A DNA stretch of 64,000 nt, taken from Ceratobasidium sp. AG-K. Taxonomy: Eukaryota; Basidiomycota; Agaricomycetes; Cantharellales; Ceratobasidiaceae. Location: the NCBI GenBank assembly GCA_037039685.1, contig JAWNGF010000017.1:248001-312000 (forward strand), in the 5' to 3' direction. A model generated the notes under the pieces. The model worked only from the letters and a program-made list of their open reading frames with translations. It was not told where the DNA came from and did no database searches. Both the position numbers and the translations under genes were made by a program. Shown piece after piece: positions 12,520-24,445 of this stretch. Numbering within the stretch: position 1 is the first letter of the stretch; every line of letters begins with the position of its first letter.

Positions 12520-13825
12520 CGATGAAATTGATAAACGAACCTTCTCCACGAATCCGCGACCAATACCTGAATTCGATATTGCCTACAAAGACTGTCAAAG
12601 AAGGTGGCGGCTCCCGTAGTCTCGCGAGACCTTGGTTCGTGGGCGAGCCGGTTTGTGCTTCTGGAAGCCTGTCCTGTGGCACTTTGTATGATCTGAGCGA
12701 AACACCTTCGTGTTTGGAATATGAAAATCCTGTCAGTTTCATTTGTAAGACCCTTGGTCAACCTTTGCCGGGTATGTGAGCCATAGCGCCCCGCTAAAAT
12801 TTATCATCGCAAATGAGTTGTGTGGATGTGAATGTACTTCATACAAGCATTCAAACCTCCTTGTAGTATGTGTAATATCCCCGACAGTTCTGACATCGTG
12901 AACACTAGAACACAAATAGCACACGAGCCTAACAAGGAATCTTTCAGGATCAGTGAACCCAGAGAAACCTCTTCATTTCTACTTCACGATGGGCCCCGTC
13001 CTTCTCGGTTGGTTTCACCAACAATAAGCGGTAAAAATGATTAGCGGGTATGTTAACGATGATTGACCGGACCCTATCGGAGGAACGTATGTCAATTTCC
13101 TCTCTTGAAGAGACATTGCGTGCACGCGTGCCTTACTATAGCATAAAACATCTGTTGTCGGAAATTTGGAATGTCCATGAACCGGCATGAACCAGCCGGG
13201 TCAGCTGCACTCCACTTTGGTGGAATGATCCACGAATGATCCTGGCAAAGTCGCCCATATCTTGGTGTATCATACATATAAGAGCGCCTCGAAAGTGCTT
13301 CAAAGGGTGATAGAGCGGTACAATAGGGTCCCCTGGGTTTTCCAAGGGTTATTGCACAAGCCTCCGTGCAGCGACGTGCGAGTGAACGGCTTGTCTCGGA
13401 AAATTGAACTTATGCAAGCGACCGGAATCCCACATGATCATCATGAACCGCCAGGGGCTACTTCATGATCCAAGAGCAGGGCGGTTCTGAGCAAAAGTAG
13501 CTTTCCGACACTCTGTAATATCGTTATCAAGTCTATCCTTCGATTCGACAACACAATGGATGAAATGCGTCTGCAGGATGCCCAAAGGTCATATAATGAG
13601 CGATAGTGAAAGGTTACACAAGAGCTGCACTCATACTGGGATTGCTACATTCTTGACAAATCCGCAGGGGCACTGGTGGCGCATTGGAGTAGGGGGTCCT
13701 CAGGGTTCCTCTCCTCCTCCTCCCTCTCCCGTCTTCCACCTGCTATAGGACACCCTTGCCCTCTCTAGCAACAAACGGATATCTACCAGATCACATGAAA
13801 AGGTGTTACAAGGATCTATGCGCCA
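12520..13825. other. Upstream flank of paralogue A, no gene seen
   Basis: ORFs of 60-90 codons only, mutually overlapping, with no motif. Unlike the flanks of paralogues B and C, this stretch is not an obvious copy of the repeated 5' block. It lies where the gene belonging to the 13.83-15.98 kb flank copy would be expected, but no remnant of that gene was found. Confidence 0.45.
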
Positions 13826-13828
13826 CTA

Positions 13829-15980
13829 ATGATTCCATGGGCTGACCTTGGGTTCGCAAAGCAGAAGCGTCTCGCATCAAGAACGCTCAATGTCCCGCAG
13901 CCTACGAGAAGCGTAGTCTATAGGCGCTGGTCATCGAGCGCTTCTCGAAGCTTGTGCTTCATGTTTCGCTCAGGTTTCACAATGTGTCCCCTCCATGTCG
14001 TAAGCAACTCGTACTCATAAAAGAGCTTGCCTCAGCTCAAATGGTCTAGGCTTTGGCAAATCATTGCCAAGTATAGTAGTTCTAGGAGTCCGACTTGAAT
14101 CCACCTGTCAAGTCTGTTATTCTGTTACAAATTAAATCATGGACCTCCACCAATTAGAAAGCGGATTTCATGAGCGGAGGCGGGGTTCGATCAACTTTGG
14201 ACTGAGAAGCCTAATACAATAGGGTCAGGAAATCTAACGGCTTCGATCCGGCTCTTTTTTGGCTTCAACCGCTCTTCGATCTCGGGAAAGCTCCCGAAGC
14301 CTTTCCCGCTCGGGATTTGTGAAATAGTTACGGCAAGCTAGTACGCGGCGTCTGAGCCCATGTAAAGGGAACTTTAGGCTGAGGTAAACCAAAGCTTGAA
14401 CGCCGAGCCTGTCCTTTGCTTGAGTGACGTCAAACGGTGGGACTCGCTATGGCGTTTGATCTCCTTCAGTAGAGCTTGCGCGGGCAGTGTCCTTTCGGCA
14501 CTTTTGAAACGGATTATGTACGTCGCCGAGGCTCATCGGGTGCTCGGGTAGAAATTGGTATGTACAGGACTTTGCAGTGAAGGCACCACCAGTGTATCTT
14601 GCAAACTCAAAAAGTTATTGTCCAGGGATCGATTTATCTCCAGCCAGTGCGCATACAAACGTAAGGCTATGGTTGCGAATGCCGGTTATCCGCCTACAAA
14701 GAATTTGTACATCACCGTATTCGAATACAGTTGATACAAATTGATGTGTGAAGTCCTTGTTTCCCACTATGAGAATGCTCTAGAACCCCTTCTCATCTTA
14801 CTGCGTAATGTGTTTGCTTCTCTTGGCCGGCCGCAACGCCCGTACGTAGCCGGCAAGTGTTATTCATGCAGCCTCGATGCTCGTGCTACTAGCGGGTGCT
14901 CGACTACTGCAATCCGCCCGTATGTTGGTGTTTCCCTCAGACATTACACATAGTCGTTCCTTATTTTCTCCTTTGCGACGACATTGACAGCTGTCAAGCA
15001 CCAAACGTCAGAAACTGTAGATCCCCCTTACTCGCACAGGCTCAATTAATTGGAATTATGCCATCTAGCTCCATGATCGAGCAAATAACGCTAGTTGCGG
15101 TCTTTATTAGAAAGTAGCTGCTTTCTGTAGTGGGATCATTTTTTACGCAAAGTAGTCCGACTCTGAACTTTTTCATTTCTTGACAGCCTTTACTGCGGGC
15201 TGTGTCGGACTAGTCGCTTAGACTGCATTCCGTCCAGGGCATTTACGCTGTGACACTTGGAGGGATTTTTTCGGCCAGCCAAAGGCTGACTAGTTGGTCA
15301 GTCCGCTAGGTTTAATCTGTCGCTTGGAAGCATGGATCTGCGGCAGCCCAGAAAACCGCGCCAAAAGAAATATGTTCGGTTGTGCGGTGTGTGAAGTTCT
15401 CGTGCTATAGTACCCATGAAAATGATATAGAAACTTTGATTTATGTACTAGTACGTGCGCTGTGAATTGATGACGGACGACGAACTCTGGAGATAGCGTC
15501 ATGAGCTTCAGACTAGAAACAGTGTATGCGGCGTAACGTTGAGACCACGTGCGCTTTAGATTTGTAGTCCAGACCTGGATACTAGTTGCTCACGCTGCTA
15601 GCTTCAATTTGTTGCCCGAGGACATACATCCACGCCAGCCCAAAAAGGCACACCCAGAAACTTCCGTTCGGGTGTACGACTGTGTAAAGCTCTCAGACTA
15701 TAGGCACCCATACGAAGCGGCAGTTCACATCGCACTGTGCTCCCCAAATTCTCCATGAATCCGCAGTTGCATTAGCATATGAACCGAAGCAACAAATAGG
15801 ATAGCCAGAGGCTCAGACAATCGAGTGGTTGTGGAGATATATGCGCGGCCAGGGTGCAAAGTCCGCAATGCAAAGGCGAGGTAGAATCTAGATTAACAGG
15901 GTTTGCACTCCGTAGTGGTTGAAAGGCGCTTAACATGTGGATAAAGGTAGAGAAGTAGTATTATTCTAGTGCTGTATCTA
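13829..15980 (-). repeat. 5'-flank duplication unit, copy 1 (gene missing)
   Basis: It begins with the same block as copies 2 and 3 (ATGATTCCATGGGCT and following at about 13829) and keeps the same succession of landmarks: a GGCGGGGTTCGATCAACTTT-like block near 14180, CGAGCCCATGTAAAGG-like at about 14350, GTAGCCGGCAAGTGTTATTC at about 14846, CAAGCACCAAACGTC at 14996 and GCAAAGTAGTCCGA at 15148. In copies 2 and 3 the promoter and gene follow directly at the lower-coordinate end. Here no gene follows. Confidence 0.75.
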
Positions 15981-16028
15981 ATTCTAGCATGGGACAACGA
16001 AAACAATGCACTAGGTAGTCTTAAAGAC

Positions 16029-16723
16029 TTAGAGACTGAGGCCGACAAGGCCCAAGACGTTGAGGCAAAGACCGAGGTGAACACTGGCAAACACAGACAC
16101 ACCAAGCTTGATGACAATCTGAGCAACGAGCGCAAGAATGCCCTTGACGCAGGCGTCAAGGTTGACGAGGAGGAGGTTAAGGCAAATATCAATCTTGGCC
16201 AGGAGAGTGAGGACGACGAGGATGCCGAACTTGGCGACCACAGAGACACAGACTTGAACAATCGCCTTTGAGTTGAGAGTGTTAGTCATATGAAACAAAA
16301 TACAACGGGAGAGTTGGGAGGTACGTACGGTCACGATCGCAGCAATCTTTATCACAAGATCGGCCTTGACAGCGGCGTCGATTTCGATGTTTGCACCAAT
16401 GGCAGCAACTGCTTTGGCGCAGGCAGTTATGTCAGCGACGAGGACATCAACCTTGGCTGCGAGGTCTACGACAGCTTCGACGGCAACTGTTCAAACCCGT
16501 GTGAGTTGGAAATTGAATGCTGCTGAGTTGGTAGCGTACCTATTGCCTTGACGTCGACATTGATCTTCGCTTGGAGATCGACAATCAGACCAACAAGGTC
16601 GTCGCTAGCATGACGCGCGGCGATGGCATTCGAGCCGACTGCAGGGGTCGGGGCGGCATAGGCAAAGAAGCTCAACGATAGTACAAAGAAGAGAATGCTA
16701 GTGAGGCGGCTGAACGCGAGCAT
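16029..16723 (-). CDS. Small hydrophobic secreted protein, paralogue B (192 aa)
   Basis: Exons 16723-16540, 16486-16329 and 16265-16029 (184, 158 and 237 nt) give an intact 192-residue protein. The signal peptide MLAFSRLTSILFFVLSLSFF is followed by AYAAPTPA. The body carries the five family cysteines (TACAKA, QVCVS, DICL, DACVK, LGLCL) and ends LGLVGLSL. It differs from paralogue A mainly in the variable linker after the signal peptide and in the DACVK segment. The TATA box and about 1.7 kb of upstream sequence are shared with paralogue C, so the pair arose by duplication of the whole transcription unit. The function is unknown; it is expected to be exported. Confidence 0.88.
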
Positions 16724-16826
16724 GTTGAGAGAGGAAAGAGTGTGGTGTAAAGAGTGTGGTGTGTAGCGGAAAGCTGGGAAGAGTGCTGTGAAGCTGATGA
16801 GGATCTCGGAGCGTGATGGGGCTGAC

Positions 16827-16832
16827 TTTATA
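16827..16832 (-). promoter_or_regulatory. TATA box of secreted paralogue B
   Basis: TATAAA on the minus strand about 104 bases before the ATG at 16723, in the same place as in paralogue C. Confidence 0.6.
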
Positions 16833-16876
16833 CCCACTGGGAAGGCTGCTGAAATAACGCAAGGCAGAATTAACCA

Positions 16877-18560
16877 ATGATTCCATGGGCTGACCTTGGA
16901 TTCGTCAAACAGAAGCGTTCAGCATCAAAGAACGCCAAAGGTCCTGCAACCTACAGGAAGCGGGGTCCCTGCGCGGTGGCGAACGAATGCTTCTCGAAGC
17001 TTGGTTTGGGACTTGTGTTTCGGTCAAGTTTCACAATGTATCTCCTCCAAGTTGTAATCAAGTCGCACCCGTAAAGGAGCTCGCTCTTGGTTGCTTAGTC
17101 TAGGCTTTGGCAAATCATTCCCAAGTATGGTAGTTCTGGGGGCCCGGCATGAATCCATCTGTCAAACCTCTTACCCCTTTACACATTTCAAATCTCAATT
17201 TCCGCCAATTAAAAAGCAGATTTCATTAGCGGAGGCGGGGGTCGATCAACTTTGGGTCGAGAAGCCTGATATGATAGGGTCGGGAAATCCCACAGCTTCG
17301 ATCCGGCTCATTTTTGCCTTCAGTCGCGCTTAGACCTCAGAAGGCTCCCGAAGATCTGTTGCGGCTCGGGATCTGTGAAATGGCTATGGCAGAGTCGTAC
17401 GCGGCGTCCGAGCCCATGTAAAGGAGATTTGAGGCTGAGGCAAACCAAGAATTGGGTGCCGAGCCTGTGCTTTGCTTGGGTGACGCCCAAAGGACAGTAA
17501 TCACTATAGTACTTGGTCCCCTTGGGTAAAGCCCACGTGGGTCGTGTTTTTATTTTATTTTATTTTGTTCACACTCTTAAAACAGGACGTGCATTTCGCC
17601 GAGGCTCATCAGGTGCTCGGGCAGAAATTGGTAGAGGACTCTGTAGCGAATCCATGATTGTACTCTCTTCACAAACATAAAGTTATGATTCCAAACGCCG
17701 GTCATCTGCCTCTGCAAAGAACTGATACATTACAGCATTTGATTACAATTCATACAAATGGATCTGTAAAGTCCTCGTTTCCTAGAATGAGAATTCTCCA
17801 GAATACTCTCCATTCTTACTCTCCAATGCATTCGCTTCTCTCTCGGCCGGTCGCACCGCCCGTACGTAGCCGGCAAGTGTTATTCATACGGCCGCCTCGG
17901 TGCTCATGCTACACAATAGCAGATACTGCAGTCCTGCAATCTGGGCGTACGCCAGTGCTGCGGCTCAGGAATTGCGCGGATCTGTTCCTTAATTTCTCCT
18001 CTGCAGTGACGCCTGTCATTGCCAAGCACCAAACGCTAGAAACGGTAGATCCCCCTGCTCGCAATGTCTAAACTCATTGGAATTATGCTAGCTGCCCCTA
18101 CAGCCGAGGGAAATAATTTCCGGCCCTAACAGCAATTCGCCGCTTGGTGGGATGGTTTCCATGCGAAGTAGTCCAATTTGGATTTCTTGTTTTTTGACGG
18201 TCTTGATGTAGGTTGAGCCAGACGAGTCACTTTCAAATTGCATTTCGTCCGCAGTGTTTACACCATGACACTTGGGGTGATCGTTTTGGCTCACCGAGGT
18301 CTGACTAGTTGCTCAGGTCACGAGGTTCAATTTATCGCTCGGGAACATGCATCCACGGTAGCCCGGATAGCTAGCAGCTCACATAATCAAGTGGTTATGA
18401 GAATATATGCGCACCAAGGGAGCGAAGAACGCAACGCAAAGGCGAGGGATCAAACGAGATTAACGGGGTTTGCACTCCAAAGTGGGTTGTGCAGACATTT
18501 ACTGTGAGGACAAAGGTAAGAAAGAAGTATTATTGTTCTAGCGCATTGCATCTAAGTCTA
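16877..18560 (-). repeat. 5'-flank duplication unit, copy 2
   Basis: It starts with ATGATTCCATGGGCTGACC at 16876 and runs through the same ordered landmarks as copies 1 and 3 (GTAGCCGGCAAGTGTTATTC at 17867, CAAGCACCAAACG at 18024, GCGAAGTAGTCCAA near 18162). It belongs to paralogue B. The part nearest paralogue C (about 18400-18560) also matches 15838-16000 next to paralogue B, so the duplicated unit is gene plus flank plus the 3' edge of the neighbour. Confidence 0.78.
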
Positions 18561-18603
18561 ACATGGGGCAATAAAACAACACAAGGAGAAATTGTGAATA
18601 GAC

Positions 18604-19292
18604 TTAAAGGCTGATGCCAATCAGGCCCAAAACATTGATGCAAAGGCCGAGGTGAATACTGGCCAAGACGGAAACGCCGAGCTTGACAACAATCTGGGCA
18701 ATCAACGCAATGATGCCTTCAACGCAGACACCGAGGTTGACAATTAGGAGGTTGAGGCAAATATCGATCTTAGCCAAGAGAGTAAGGACGACAAGGATCC
18801 CGAACTTGGCAACAATGGAGACACAAGCGTTAACGATGACCTAGGAAACGAAACGTCATGAATAAGAGCTCAGAATGTACGAATGAAGAAGTGCGTACAG
18901 CGATAATGGCAGCGACCTTGACAGCGAGATCAGCCTTGACAGATGCATCAAGGTCAAGGTTGGCACCAATGGCAGCAACCGCTTTGGCGCAAGCGGTGAC
19001 ATCAGTAACGAGGACCTCAACCTTGGCCGCGAGGTCGACGACGGCTTCAACAGCGACTGTTCAAGTTGGCTTTAGTTGGAGATGGAATCCCGTAAGTTAT
19101 TAACGTACCCATTTCCTTGACGTCGAGATCAACCTTCGCTTGGAGATCGACAATCAGACCAACAAGGTCGTCGCTAGCATGACGAGTGACGATAGCATTC
19201 GAGCTGGCTGCCGGGGTAGGGGCGGCATAGGCAAAGAAGCTCAAGGAGAGCACGAAGAAGAGAATGCTAGTGAGGCGACCGAACGCGAGCAT
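18604..19292 (-). CDS. Small hydrophobic secreted protein, paralogue C (192 aa)
   Basis: Exons 19292-19109, 19056-18899 and 18840-18604 (184, 158 and 237 nt), intact frame, 192 residues. The signal peptide is MLAFGRLTSILFFVLSLSFF. Cysteines are kept in TACAKA, NACVS, DICL, GVCVE and LGLCI, and the C-terminus is NVLGLIGISL. It is closest to paralogue B in exon 1 and to paralogue A in parts of exon 3. Exon lengths are identical to B, so no indels have been tolerated in the coding part while the flanks have many. That pattern indicates purifying selection on the protein. The function is unknown. Confidence 0.88.
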
Positions 19293-19395
19293 ATTTAGAG
19301 AGGAAAGAGTGTGGTGTAAAGAGTGTAGTGTGTAGTAGAAAGCTGGCGAGAGCGCTGTGAAGCTGACGAGTATCTCAGAGCGCGATGAGGCCAAC

Positions 19396-19401
19396 TTTAT
19401 A
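19396..19401 (-). promoter_or_regulatory. TATA box of secreted paralogue C
   Basis: TATAAA on the minus strand about 104 bases before the ATG at 19292, matching paralogue B in sequence context and spacing. Confidence 0.6.
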
Positions 19402-19445
19402 TGGACCGGGAAGGCTGCTGAAATAACGCAAGGCAGACTTCACCG

Positions 19446-21180
19446 ATGATTCCATGGGCTAACTTTGGATTCGTAAAACAGAAGCATTTAGCATTAAAGA
19501 ACGCCAAACGTCCCGCAGCCTACGAGAAGCGGTGCCCATGGGCGGCAGCAAACAAGTGCTTCTCGAAGCTTGGTTTAGGATTCATGTTTCGCATAGGCTT
19601 TATAATGTATCTCCTCCATGTCGGTCGTAACGGTGTCGTAACCAAGTCGAACTCGCTCTTGGTTGATTGGCCTAGGCTTTGGCAAATCATCGCCCAGTAT
19701 AGTAGTTCCAGGAGCCCGACATGAATCCATCTGTCAAACCTGTCACTCCTTGACATATTTCAAATCCCGATTTCCACTAATTAGAAAGCAGATTCCATTA
19801 GCGGAGGTGGGGTTCGATCAACTTTGGGTCGAGAAGCCTGATATGATAGGGTCGGAAAATCTCGCGGCTTCGATCCGGTTCTTTTCTATTCAGCCGCTCT
19901 TCGACCTCGGGAAGGCTCCCGAAGCAGTTACGGGTGGGGGTCTGTGAAACGACTATGGCAGGCTAGTACACGGCGTCCGAGCCCATGTAAAGGAGATTTT
20001 AGGCTAAGAAAAACCGAGACGTGAATGCCGAGTCTGTGCTTTGCTTGGGCAACGTCAAAGAACGGGACTCGCTCTGGTGCTTGTTCTCCTTCGGTTGAGC
20101 CCGCATGGACCGTATCTTTTGCGCACTTTTGAAATGGGGTATCTACGTCGCCCGAGGCTCATCGGGTCCTCGAGCAGAAATTGGTAGAGAACTCCACAGT
20201 GAAGCTACCATTGTACCTTTCAAAGGCGAAACCGTTATAGTCCAGGGATGGATTTCTCTCCAGCCTATGCGCATACAAATGTAAAGTGATGCTTCTAAAC
20301 GCCTGTCATCCGCCCCGCAGAGAATTTGTGCATTACAGCATTCGGATACAACTGATACAAATCGAATTTTGCAGTCCGCATTTCCCAGAATGAGAGTTCT
20401 GTAAATTCCATTCCAATCTTACGCTCACGCGCGTTTGCTTCTCTCGGCCGGTCGCACCATCCGTACTTAGCCGGTATGTGTTATTCATGCAGCCTTCATG
20501 CTCGTGTTGCTAGCAGGTAATCCAGTCCTGGAATCGGAGCGTATGATGGCGTTGCCGTCCAGACGTTGTGGAGCCGTTCCTTAATTACTCAATTGCAGTG
20601 ATACCTGCCAATGTCAAGCACCAAACGTCGGGGATGGTAGATCTCCCTACTCGCACAGACTGGACTAATTGGAATTATGCCAGTTGGCTCCATGACTGAG
20701 GTAAACAGTGCTACTTGCCGTTGTTAACAACAAGTCGCCGCTTAGCGGGATAATTTTTCATGCAAAGTAGTCCGTCTTTGGTCTTGTCTTTTTTTGACAT
20801 CCTTTACTGCGGGCTGTGTCGGGCTGGTCGCTTAGATGAATTGACACTGCGACACTTGAGAGATTGCTTCGGCGAGCCAAGGCCTGACTAGTTGTTTAGG
20901 CCGCTGGGTTTGATTTGTTGCTTGGGAACATGGATCCACGGCATCTCGAAAAAACGCACCAAAAAACCACGTTTGGTTATGCGACTGTGTCAAGTTCTCG
21001 CGCTAGTAACACCCATAAAAAGATAGAAACCATTCATTTATGCACGTCCACCGCAAACTGATGACGAATGAGAAGCTTGGGAGATGGCGTCATGAGTTTG
21101 ATTCCAGGGAGAGTGTATGCAGGCGAGTGTCGTGACCACGTGGGTTTTAGATTCCAAGTCTAGACCTTGGCCATTTGCGC
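19446..21180 (-). repeat. 5'-flank duplication unit, copy 3
   Basis: It starts with ATGATTCCATGGGCTAACTT and follows the same landmark order (GGTTCGATCAACTTTGGGTC at 19812, CGAGCCCATGTAAAGG at 19978, CAAGCACCAAACGTCGG at 20616, GCAAAGTAGTCCG at 20762). It belongs to paralogue C. Its far end (about 20870-21150) matches copy 1 at 15280-15570. The block ends roughly 400 bases before the YOP1 gene. Confidence 0.78.
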
Positions 21181-21581
21181 CGCTGCGAGTTCGACTCTTG
21201 GTGGTCGGGCGTTTCGCAAAGTACTAAATCTATCTGTGTAGATTTACTCATATTCTAGAACGTTCCATGAGCAGCTTGACATAATCAAGCGAGTTGTACT
21301 CGAAAATATCCCTTCATTTATCGACGGCGCATAGAATTGTCCCAAGTGGGGCCGGAACTAGTAGCACCACTCGGAAGACTCTAAATGGCGTATCTCCACG
21401 TTATTTCGGTAAGCGCAGCGCTCATGCCGGCGCGTCAGTGGTACCTCATAATGTCACGTGCCCGAAATTTGTGACGTCACGTCATGACGCCGAGCGATGA
21501 CGCACCACGTTTCTTATCTGTACAAAAAGCTTGCCCGCCGACCACCATCTTCACTCAACTAGCACTTGATCTCTTCTAGCC

Positions 21582-22405
21582 ATGTCTGTCCAACCCAACT
21601 ACCCCGAGCAGCCCTACGACGCTAATGCGACGGCCCAGGCCCCTATCTCCCCTCCCGGAACTTCTGACGCCAAGGCCCGTGCGCAGGCCCAGGCTCAGTT
21701 GGCCCAAGAAAAGGCACGCCAGCTCGGTACCCAGGTGAGTTAAAATGATATACTAGTGGATTCGCATCTTACACGAGTGTAGGTGGCTAGCCATCCCGCC
21801 GTCCAGCAAGCCCAGGCTTCTGCTGCCGACTACCACAAGCGCGCCGACAAGGCGCTCTCGCAATACCCTGCGATGAACAACCTCGAGCAACGCACCGGTG
21901 TTCCCAAAACTTACCTCGCTGCCGGTGGTGTCGCTCTCATGACTCTGCTCGTCAGCGTCAATGCCCTCGCTGCACCCGCCAGCAATCTCGTCGGTTGGGG
22001 TCTGCCCGCTTATCTGAGCATGAAGGCCATCGAGACGCCTTCGGGCCGCGATGACGTCCAATGGTAAGTTTACCCTAAATTATCTCGAAATCATAATTAA
22101 TTATTTGTCGCAGGCTCACCTACTGGGTCATCTTTGGCTTCCTCACCTACCTCGAGTCCTTTGCCCTCCGCGTTGTTCTCTACTACGTCCCCTGGTACTT
22201 TGCCCTCAAGACGGTCTTTGTGATCTGGCTCCAGCTCCCTCAGACCAAGGGCGCGGCCACTCTCTACCACGCCGCCATCCGTCCCTCGATCGATCGCGCC
22301 CGTGTCCAGGCCACGTCGCCTACCACCCGCTACCCCGCTACCAACACCACCCAGACTGCCCCTCTCCCCGCTGGCTACAACGTCGGTGCCGAGAAGGTCT
22401 ACTAA
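21582..22405 (+). CDS. YOP1: YOP1/REEP/HVA22-type ER membrane-shaping protein (241 aa)
   Basis: Exons 21582-21734, 21783-22063 and 22114-22405 join to 241 residues. A polar Gln/Ala-rich N-terminus (about 75 residues) precedes the conserved core YPAMNNLEQRTGVPKTYLAA, a first hairpin VALMTLLVSVNALAAPASNL, then VGWGLPAYLSMKAIE and DDVQWLTYWVIFGFLTYLES. A second hairpin and WLQLPQTKGAATLYHAAIRP follow. This is the TB2/DP1/HVA22 domain. Family members sit in the ER membrane as hairpins, bind reticulons and tubulate or curve the ER. The length is a little above yeast Yop1 because of the longer N-terminus. It is an intact, single-copy housekeeping gene and marks the end of the duplicated array. Confidence 0.95.
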
Positions 22406-22827
22406 GCTTGGACATTTGATTCTACTATTGTATTAATACGAGATTGCATGCATATTCTGTAGCTCTATAGCAATCAACTGAATTTGTCTCTTAATAAGGT
22501 TGTATAGCTTATTGAAGGAATTCACCGAATCATAACGTGATGTCCGAGGGAATAGTCCTTGAATTTGTGGCCACGGTCGTCAAAGGGACTTGCCAGCGGA
22601 CAGCTTCGAATCATACAATCATGCTAGTTACATTTACTTCTGACAATTGGCGATCTCACTTCAACCCATATGCCGAGCATTCATAACTCCGCCGCGTGGG
22701 GAATTCAATCACTTATCTCCCACAAAACACATCTCTGGAGGCCAGGGTCTGTGGCAACCACAATAAGCGCCAGCGATAACTTCTGTGGCTACAGTGGCTC
22801 AGCTCGCATTCGCCCTCCATCGTCAAC

Positions 22828-24139
22828 ATGTCTTTTTATTCGGGATCTTCATTCGGGATCGACAATCCTGCCATTGCTGCTAGGCGGGCATTGCTAGGAC
22901 TTGAAGCACCCATTCGCCTACAATTCCATGAGATCACAAGCTGGACGCACGGCAATCCGCTTTTCGATTGGTACCGTCGACGCCCCAGACAGAGTCAAGG
23001 TGTATGGAAGGCACAGCTCCGAAAGGAACGTCATTCATGGTATCACGAATACATCGTTATCGCACTTGGAGATCCATCCGATGCTACTTATTTTCGGATC
23101 GACCGTCAACCACGCTCCAACGTGCCATACCGGCAGTTATGCAACGAAGGCTGCGAGGCGATCGACACAATCGAACAAATTACTTCGTTCAACGACTTGT
23201 TGTACCCTTCCTCGGACTGCTTAATCGAGGTCGAATTTGAGCTCCTAGTTGATCTAGCATACGTCCTGAAAACATGTTATGCGATATACCATAGCCCCGC
23301 TGGAAGATATACCGTTCAGCGTTACAACTGCTACTTCTTTTCCCAGACCATCCTCCACTGCCTCGTTCGTCGAGTCTGGTGCTTGTCCATGGGTGATCAA
23401 CCAGAGGTAGCACTACACACTTTGACCACCCCTAGACGTCTGCTGATTTTCCACTTCTCAAAGGAAGATGCAATTCAAGATAAGTATATACCTGGAGAGT
23501 CTATACCTCTTCATCGTACCTCTACGCGTGAGTAGGATTGTGTTTCTGAGGAGCAGTGGTTGAGATAGTCCGCTTCTACACCATAGTTTATAACAGACGT
23601 GCCCCGCCAACGGCAAACCGGGATCTTAGTACAGACCCTTGGGGCATCCTTGGAGCCCAGGCAAGAACGATCTATCAAGTTCTAACTTTGTGCTCACATT
23701 CGCATCTGTCTAGCTTCCCGCGGTTTGCGAAAATAAATGTGATAAAAATTGGAAGGAGTGTTCAAGGGACAACAGAAGCGTCAGCATGGGAGTGAACATA
23801 TACATAAATGTCACAGTATTTGTAGGAGCTCCAAATCATGCGCCGGGGGTGGGTGCGCTGACACGTACATAGAAAGATATAGCTACGAGCCCCCAACCAC
23901 CAGCGTTGTTTCGAAACCTAGGTCGTTGGGTGGAACTACTACTCGGCAACATGAGGCTTGTGACATACGACGATTTCCATCAGTCGGTTAAAGGATTGAT
24001 TCAGATGCACAGTGACCGGGTTGGGTGGTACATGTATCGGCCTTTGCTGGGCTGCAATGCGACCGAAGTTTTCCAGGATATCAAACGGGAGATGAATAAT
24101 CCGTGGCTCCTGGTCAGGAATTGCCCTGGTACCGATTAG
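22828..24139 (+). CDS. NCYFF-family protein, copy 1
   Basis: First of three tandem same-strand paralogues. Exon 1 (22828 to a GTAGCA donor near 23407) encodes GNPLFDWYRRRP, KAQLRKERHSWYHEYIVIAL, FRIDRQ, AIDTIEQITSFNDLLYPSSD, EVEFELLVDLAYVLK and RYTVQRYNCYFFSQTILHCL. The last exon (about 23900-24139) encodes SVKGLIQMHSDRVGWYMY and DIKREMNNPWLLVRNCPGTD. The exons between are only partly traceable: 23567-23660 reads FYTIVYNRRAPP and ends at a possible GC donor. The paired His in HEY and Cys in NCYFF, with the order His then Cys, resemble permuted papain-fold enzymes (PPPDE/LRAT-like NCxxF), but this is inference. No named domain was recognised. The middle may be decayed, so the copy could be non-functional. 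Confidence 0.6.
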
Positions 24140-24445
24140 ATAATTTACAAAAGCACCGTAAAGTACTCCTCACTGTTTGTACATGATATCCAATGTATAC
24201 ATGATAGACATCATCCCGTCATTCAAGGCCCTGGTTGTATCCTACCAATAAGGGTTTTGAGACGCTGCATGCTTGCCCCACAAGACTGAGGCTATTCCAT
24301 TAATATCATCTAGCTATTGGCAGCTACATGCTTAGTTATACGCCCGACGCAAGCCATTTTACCGCTTCGGGATGTGGCAATAGGATTAGCGCCCATTATA
24401 AAGCTCTGTGGCTACGGTGACCCAACCTCATTTCCCCCAACCAGC

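Noticed and set aside
12185..12742. 185-codon minus-strand ORF reaching upstream of secreted paralogue A
   Set aside because: The extra N-terminus crosses the TATA box, and paralogues B and C have no equivalent. The signal-peptide ATG at 12403 is the real start.
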